From positions 1 to 51,639 of the forward strand of contig JAFKMZ010000021.1 in NCBI GenBank assembly GCA_017305055.1: a stretch of DNA of 51,639 bases, in the 5' to 3' direction. A program made the translations under genes and the position numbers. Source of the stretch: Lysobacterales bacterium. GTDB taxonomy: Bacteria; Pseudomonadota; Gammaproteobacteria; Xanthomonadales; Rhodanobacteraceae. The stretch's first letter is position 1. Every line of letters starts with the position of its first letter. Positions 47,742 to 51,639 of the stretch are shown here, in pieces. The notes beneath the pieces are model-generated. The model was not told the DNA's origin and did no database searches. It worked only from the letters and a program-made list of their open reading frames with translations.

Positions 47742-48755
47742 TCAGCCGGCCAGGCGGGCGATCACCGCGTCGGCAAAGCTCGCCGTGGTGCCGCTGCCGC
47801 CGAGGTCCGGAGTGATCTGCGCGCGGTCGTGCGCCACCGCAGTACGGATGGCCTGGCGCAGCCGCGTGGCGCGGTCCGTGAGGTCCAGGTGGTCAAGCAG
47901 GTCCGCAGCGGCCAGCAGCAGTGCGCAGGGGTTGGCGATGCCCTTGCCGGCAATGTCGGGGGCCGAGCCGTGCACGGCCTCGAAGATCGCCACCTCGGCC
48001 CCGATGTTGTCGCCCGGCGCCAGGCCCAGGCCGCCGACGAGGCCGGCGCACAGGTCGGAGATGATGTCGCCGAACAGATTGGTGGTGACGATGACGTCGA
48101 ACTGCTGCGGGTTCATCACCAGCTGCATGCAGGTGTTGTCGATGATCATCTCGTTGAACGCGATCTGCGGATACTCCCTGGCGATTTCGCGCGCGACCTC
48201 CAGGAACAACCCGGAGCTGGTCTTCAGGATGTTCGCCTTGTGCACCGCGGTGACCTTGCTGCGTCCGCGCCTGCGCGCCAGCTCGAAGGCATAGCGCACG
48301 ATGCGGCTGCTGCCCTTGCGCGTATTGCGCACCAGGGACAGCGCGGTCTCGCCGTCGGCCGACACGCTCTGGCCTTCGGCCAGATAGGCGCCCTCGGTGT
48401 TCTCGCGCACGGTGATGATGTCGATGTCCGTGTAGCGCGATTTCGTGCCCGGCATGCTGAGCACCGGTCGCACGTTGGCGTAAAGGTCGAAGTGCCGGCG
48501 CAGGGTCACGTTGATCGAGGTGAAGCCGCCGCCGATCGGCGTGGTCAGCGGTCCCTTGAGGGCCACCTTGTGCTCGGCGATCCTGTCCAGCGTGGCCTTG
48601 GGCAGCAGATCGCCGTGCTTCTCCAAGGCGACCATGCCGGCGTCGACGAAGTCGTAGCCCAGGCCGCAGTCCAGCGCGTCGAGCACGCGCAGCGTGGCGG
48701 TCATGATCTCCGGGCCGATGCCGTCGCCCGGGATCACGGCGATGGTCTTGCTCAT
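47742..48755 (-). CDS. Isocitrate dehydrogenase, NAD-dependent type
   Basis: This 337-aa decarboxylating dehydrogenase begins KTIAVIPGDGIGPE. TTPIGGGFTSINVTLRRHFDLYANVRP and DIDIITVRENTEGAY match the NAD-linked isocitrate dehydrogenases related to mitochondrial IDH3 rather than the longer E. coli NADP enzyme. It would supply 2-oxoglutarate and NADH in the TCA cycle. Start ATG 48755 has AAGGAGCAACCCC upstream. A homoisocitrate or isopropylmalate substrate is less likely given the SINVTLRR segment. Confidence 0.88.
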   Translation of the reverse strand: MSKTIAVIPGDGIGPEIMTATLRVLDALDCGLGYDFVDAGMVALEKHGDLLPKATLDRIAEHKVALKGPLTTPIGGGFTSINVTLRRHFDLYANVRPVLSMPGTKSRYTDIDIITVRENTEGAYLAEGQSVSADGETALSLVRNTRKGSSRIVRYAFELARRRGRSKVTAVHKANILKTSSGLFLEVAREIAREYPQIAFNEMIIDNTCMQLVMNPQQFDVIVTTNLFGDIISDLCAGLVGGLGLAPGDNIGAEVAIFEAVHGSAPDIAGKGIANPCALLLAAADLLDHLDLTDRATRLRQAIRTAVAHDRAQITPDLGGSGTTASFADAVIARLAG

Positions 48756-48911
48756 GGGGTTGCTCCTTGGGATCGACTGCGCGCACCCGGAATCAGGCGC
48801 GTCAAAGCCGCCTATTATCGCTTATCCACGACGCGTCTTGCCGCCGTCATCCCCGCGGGGTTGGCGAAGGCCTGCCGCTCCCAGAGCGGCCCTGGCGCAT
48901 CGACTCGTAGA

Positions 48912-49289
48912 TCAGGCGTGGTCGGCACACTCCGGCGCGGTGGGCGCGCCGGACTCGAGCTGCTCCAGGAAATCGACGGCGCGGCGCAGGTGCGGGATGA
49001 CGATCGAGCCGCCGACCACCAGGCCGATGCCGAAGACCTCGAACAATTCCCCGCGGCTGACGCCGACCTGGCGGCACTGCGCCACGTGGTAGCTGATGCA
49101 GTCGTCGCAACGCAGCACCAGGGAGGCCACCAGGCCCAGCATTTCCTTGGTCTTCCCGTCCAGCGCACCCGCCTTGTAGGCCTGGGTGTCCAGGGCGAAG
49201 AAGCGCCGCACCAGCTGGTTGTCCTCGGCCAGGATGCGCTCGTTCATGCGCTGGCGGAAAGCGGTGAATTCCTCGACCCGGTCGCTCAC
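48912..49289 (-). CDS. AhpD-like carboxymuconolactone decarboxylase family protein
   Basis: This 125-aa helical protein contains CDDCISYH with Cys61, Cys64 and His68, the AhpD redox pair, which suggests alkylhydroperoxidase or disulfide reductase activity. Start GTG 49289 overlaps the glutaredoxin stop as GTGA. Pairing with glutaredoxin 3 supports a thiol-redox role. It is 156 bp upstream of isocitrate dehydrogenase on the same strand. Confidence 0.85.
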   Translation of the reverse strand: MSDRVEEFTAFRQRMNERILAEDNQLVRRFFALDTQAYKAGALDGKTKEMLGLVASLVLRCDDCISYHVAQCRQVGVSRGELFEVFGIGLVVGGSIVIPHLRRAVDFLEQLESGAPTAPECADHA

Positions 49290-49552
49290 GCCGCCGGCTC
49301 CGCCAGCAGTTCGGCCAGGCGGCCACTGCGGTCGGCGGCCACCAGCTCGTCGTAGCCGCCGACGTACGTATCGTTGATGAAGATCTGCGGTACCGTGCGC
49401 TGCCCGCCACTGCGCGCCAGCATGGTCTGGCGCTGCTCCATGTCGGTGTCCACGCGCACCTCGTTCCAGGCCAAGCCCTTGGCTTTCAAGAGGTTCTTGG
49501 CCGCCACGCAGTAAGGGCAGCTTGCCGTGGCGTAGATCTCGATCTTGGACAT
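49286..49552 (-). CDS. grxC: Glutaredoxin 3
   Basis: This 88-aa glutathione-dependent disulfide reductase has active site CPYC at 12-15, TVPQIFIN with the cis-proline, and VGGYDEL for glutathione binding. Start ATG 49552 gives the standard length. Coupled by GTGA overlap to the AhpD-like gene. It diverges from the M48 protease gene. Confidence 0.96.
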   Translation of the reverse strand: MSKIEIYATASCPYCVAAKNLLKAKGLAWNEVRVDTDMEQRQTMLARSGGQRTVPQIFINDTYVGGYDELVAADRSGRLAELLAEPAA

Positions 49553-49675
49553 GAGGCGCACACACCTGGCTCGGTTGGTACCGCGAACATGGGGCCGCGA
49601 GGGGCCGCGCACAAGATGGCACGAAGTGGAACCGAAACCAGCGCGGCCGGTCAAGATGGTATGGTTTCACGACAT

Positions 49676-51298
49676 ATGCACAAGCCCCCACGACGCGTCA
49701 GGCTGCGGCTGCCAGTGGCGCTCATCTGCGCCGCACTGAGCTGCGCCGTCGGCGCCCAGCAGGACGCGCGGCTGCCCGACCTGGGCAGCTCCGCGAACGC
49801 CTTGATCTCGCCGCAGGAAGCGCAGGACTACGGCGCCTCCATGCTGCGCCAGATGCGCGCGCTGGACATGGTGGTCGACGACCCGCTGCTGGACGACTAC
49901 ATCAGCGACCTCGGCTACCGGCTGGCCTCGAACAGCGCCAAGCCCAAGGACCATTTCGCGTTTTTCATCGTCAAGGATCCGCAGATCAACGCCTTCGCGG
50001 CGCCGGGCGGCTACATTGCGGTCAACTCCGGGCTGATGGTAATCACCCGCGACGAGAGCGAGCTGGCCGGGGTGATCGCCCACGAAATCGGCCACATCAC
50101 GCAGAACCACCTGCAGCGCGCGTTCGAGGCATCGAAGAAGGATGCGCCGCTGATGGCGCTGGTGCTGCTGGGCGCGGTCCTCGCGGGCGCCAGCAACAAC
50201 AGTGGCGACGCGCCCATGGCCGTACTGGCCGGCGGCCAGGGGTTGATTGCACAACGGTCAATCAACTTCACCCGCAAGGACGAGATCGAGGCCGACCGCG
50301 TCGGCATCCAGACCCTGGCCAATGCCGGTTTCGACCCGAATGCCATGGCTACCTTTTTCCAGCACATGGCCGACGTGACCAGCGCCAACGCCGGCGAGTA
50401 CGAGACGCCGTCCATGCTGCAGACCCACCCGGTGACCACGATGCGCATCAGCGATGCCAAGTCGCGCGCCGGGGCCTTGATTGCCGAGCAAAAGCTGCGC
50501 CCCGCCGCGACCATCGGCAACAAGCGCGAGTGGCAGGAAAACACCGCGCCGATTGCCTATGTCAAGGACGCGACGACGCTGCTGCCGGCGCATGTGACGA
50601 GCGACCCGAGCACTTACGTCCTGATGCGCGAGCGCGTGCGCGTGCTGGCGGGCAACCCCGTCACGCTGGCCACGTACTACAGCTCGAACCTGCACGACCG
50701 TGCCGCGTTCGACACCCCCGCCAACCACTATGGCTACGCCCTGGCGCTCACCCGCAGCGGCCGCGCGGCGCAGGCAATCGAGCAACTGCAGCCGCTGCTG
50801 CAGGCGCATCCGGACAACCTGATCCTGGACCTGGCCATGGCCGAGGCACGCCTGCAGGCCGGTCAGCGGGCCGCGGCCCTGGCCATCTACAACAAGCTCA
50901 ACGCCCGCTCGCCACGCAACCGCGCGGTGGCGCTGGCCTATGCCACCGCGCTCACCACGGGTGGCGACAAGACCCAGGGTGCGCTCGCCGCCAGCCTGTT
51001 GCGGCCGCTGCTGGATGACGCCACCGAGCCGGAACTCTACAATGCCTACGCGCGGGCCAGCGAAAAGGCCGGGGACAGCATCCGCGCCGGCGAGGCCTTC
51101 GCCGATGCGAGCTATTACTCGGGTCGCCCCTACGACGCCATGGAGCAGCTCAAGCGCATGCTCAAGCGCGACGACTTGGACTACTACGCGCGCGCGCGCA
51201 TCCAGGCGCGCATTGCCGAGCTGACCCCGCTGCTGCTGGAGTTGCACAAGCGCAACGTGAAGACCGCGGACAGCCCGGATACCGGCACCAGCCAGTAG
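49676..51298 (+). CDS. bepA: M48 metalloprotease with TPR tail, BepA-like
   Basis: This periplasmic protease/chaperone of 540 aa has a signal peptide at 1-27. The M48 domain has HEIGH at 136-140 and EIEAD as the third-ligand helix. A C-terminal array of TPR helices spans about 340-520 (RSGRAAQAIEQLQPLLQAHPDN and following). In E. coli BepA helps assemble or degrade LptD and other outer-membrane proteins. Start ATG 49676 places the signal peptide directly at the N-terminus; ATG 49661 is an alternative. Confidence 0.92.
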   Translation: MHKPPRRVRLRLPVALICAALSCAVGAQQDARLPDLGSSANALISPQEAQDYGASMLRQMRALDMVVDDPLLDDYISDLGYRLASNSAKPKDHFAFFIVKDPQINAFAAPGGYIAVNSGLMVITRDESELAGVIAHEIGHITQNHLQRAFEASKKDAPLMALVLLGAVLAGASNNSGDAPMAVLAGGQGLIAQRSINFTRKDEIEADRVGIQTLANAGFDPNAMATFFQHMADVTSANAGEYETPSMLQTHPVTTMRISDAKSRAGALIAEQKLRPAATIGNKREWQENTAPIAYVKDATTLLPAHVTSDPSTYVLMRERVRVLAGNPVTLATYYSSNLHDRAAFDTPANHYGYALALTRSGRAAQAIEQLQPLLQAHPDNLILDLAMAEARLQAGQRAAALAIYNKLNARSPRNRAVALAYATALTTGGDKTQGALAASLLRPLLDDATEPELYNAYARASEKAGDSIRAGEAFADASYYSGRPYDAMEQLKRMLKRDDLDYYARARIQARIAELTPLLLELHKRNVKTADSPDTGTSQ

Positions 51299-51426
51299 CG
51301 CAGCCCCACACCAGGGGCCAGCCAGCGTGACGGCGACGCGGCGGCAGTCCGGCGGCAACGACCAGCCTGCCCGATAGGGCAAAATGCCGCCAAGCCCCGT
51401 TGTCCGCCGCGCCACCAGGATCTCCC

Positions 51427-51639
51427 ATGTCTGCCAGCGCCTATTCCCTGCGCGCCCAAGCCGTCGATACCGTGCTGCGCATCAAGCGCCCCGACGTGCC
51501 ACTGCCGGTGGCGCTGCGCAATACGCTGGCGGTGGTGCTGCCGCTCGCGGTCGGGTTGGCCAGCGGCCACCTGCAGGCTGGGCTGGGCATCGCCGCCGGT
51601 TCCCTGAACACGATGTTCTCGGACCAGCCGGGACCGTAC
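51427..51639 (+). CDS. FUSC/YccS-family membrane protein (5' end only)
   Basis: The first 71 residues run off the window. MSASAYSLRAQAVDTVLRIKRPDVPLPVALRN is followed by hydrophobic LAVVLPLAVGLASG and GLGIAAGSLNTMFSDQ. The start of a fusaric-acid-resistance-like (FUSC) transporter looks like this. ATG 51427 has AGGA upstream. The identification is by N-terminal pattern only. Confidence 0.7.
   Translation, partial: MSASAYSLRAQAVDTVLRIKRPDVPLPVALRNTLAVVLPLAVGLASGHLQAGLGIAAGSLNTMFSDQPGPY

Noticed and set aside
48838-48870. CCGCCGTCATCCCCGCGGGG as a fourth palindromic element
   Set aside because: Resembles the outer part of the repeat but has no second arm and no ATTCCC-N8-GGGAAT core. Too weak to call.

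Overview
The window is GC-rich, densely coded chromosome from a gammaproteobacterium of the Xanthomonadales type, perhaps near Rhodanobacter, Dyella or Luteibacter. This placement is inferred from gene order and protein character, not from a database search. The supporting blocks are rplU-rpmA-obgE, nnr-tsaE-amidase-mutL with queG divergent, pcnB-folK-panB-panC-panD, and dapA-bamC divergent from gcvR-bcp. Copies of a palindromic repeat that matches the ATTCCC-N8-GGGAAT pattern are also present.

Left part (1-17.1 kb). Isovaleryl-CoA dehydrogenase and the methylcrotonyl-CoA carboxylase beta chain, with a thiolase between them, look like a dispersed leucine/acyl-CoA degradation set. It is interrupted by a lipid-anchored subtilisin autotransporter (minus strand) and an alanine-rich lipoprotein. 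A two-gene iron uptake operon (cupredoxin-like protein plus FTR1 permease) lies behind a near-perfect Fur box. Then come obgE-rpmA-rplU, uvrA with a translationally coupled thioesterase, a DUF4139 protein and an enoyl-CoA isomerase.

Defence island (17.2-24.6 kb). A type I restriction-modification locus is laid out as hsdR, a complete antitoxin-toxin pair with its own palindromic operator, hsdM, hsdS and a DUF6933 gene. hsdM-hsdS and hsdS-DUF6933 overlap. HsdS carries a 112-bp palindromic repeat fused in frame near its N-terminus, and its two recognition domains look less GC-rich than the rest. This is the most unusual part of the window.

Middle (24.6-41.2 kb). A minus-strand FKBP isomerase, DUF1289, NUDIX and mercaptopyruvate sulfurtransferase operon is followed by an enoyl-CoA hydratase, a YXWGXW-repeat protein and DUF1684. 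Next are mutL, an N-acetylmuramoyl-alanine amidase, tsaE and nnr (tRNA modification, metabolite repair, cell wall and mismatch repair). queG is divergent from nnr, and both may be leaderless. The pcnB-folK-panBCD operon makes folate and pantothenate precursors.

Right part (41.3-51.6 kb). A tRNA-Glu(CTC) is followed by a 106-bp tandem duplication and a 7Fe ferredoxin. Then come bamC and dapA (minus), divergent gcvR and bcp, a PIN-PhoH ATPase, and an LpxO-type hydroxylase. A 366-bp gene-free stretch holds two nested palindromes. NAD-type isocitrate dehydrogenase, an AhpD-like protein, glutaredoxin 3, a BepA-like M48 protease with TPRs, and the 5' end of a FUSC-family membrane protein complete the window.
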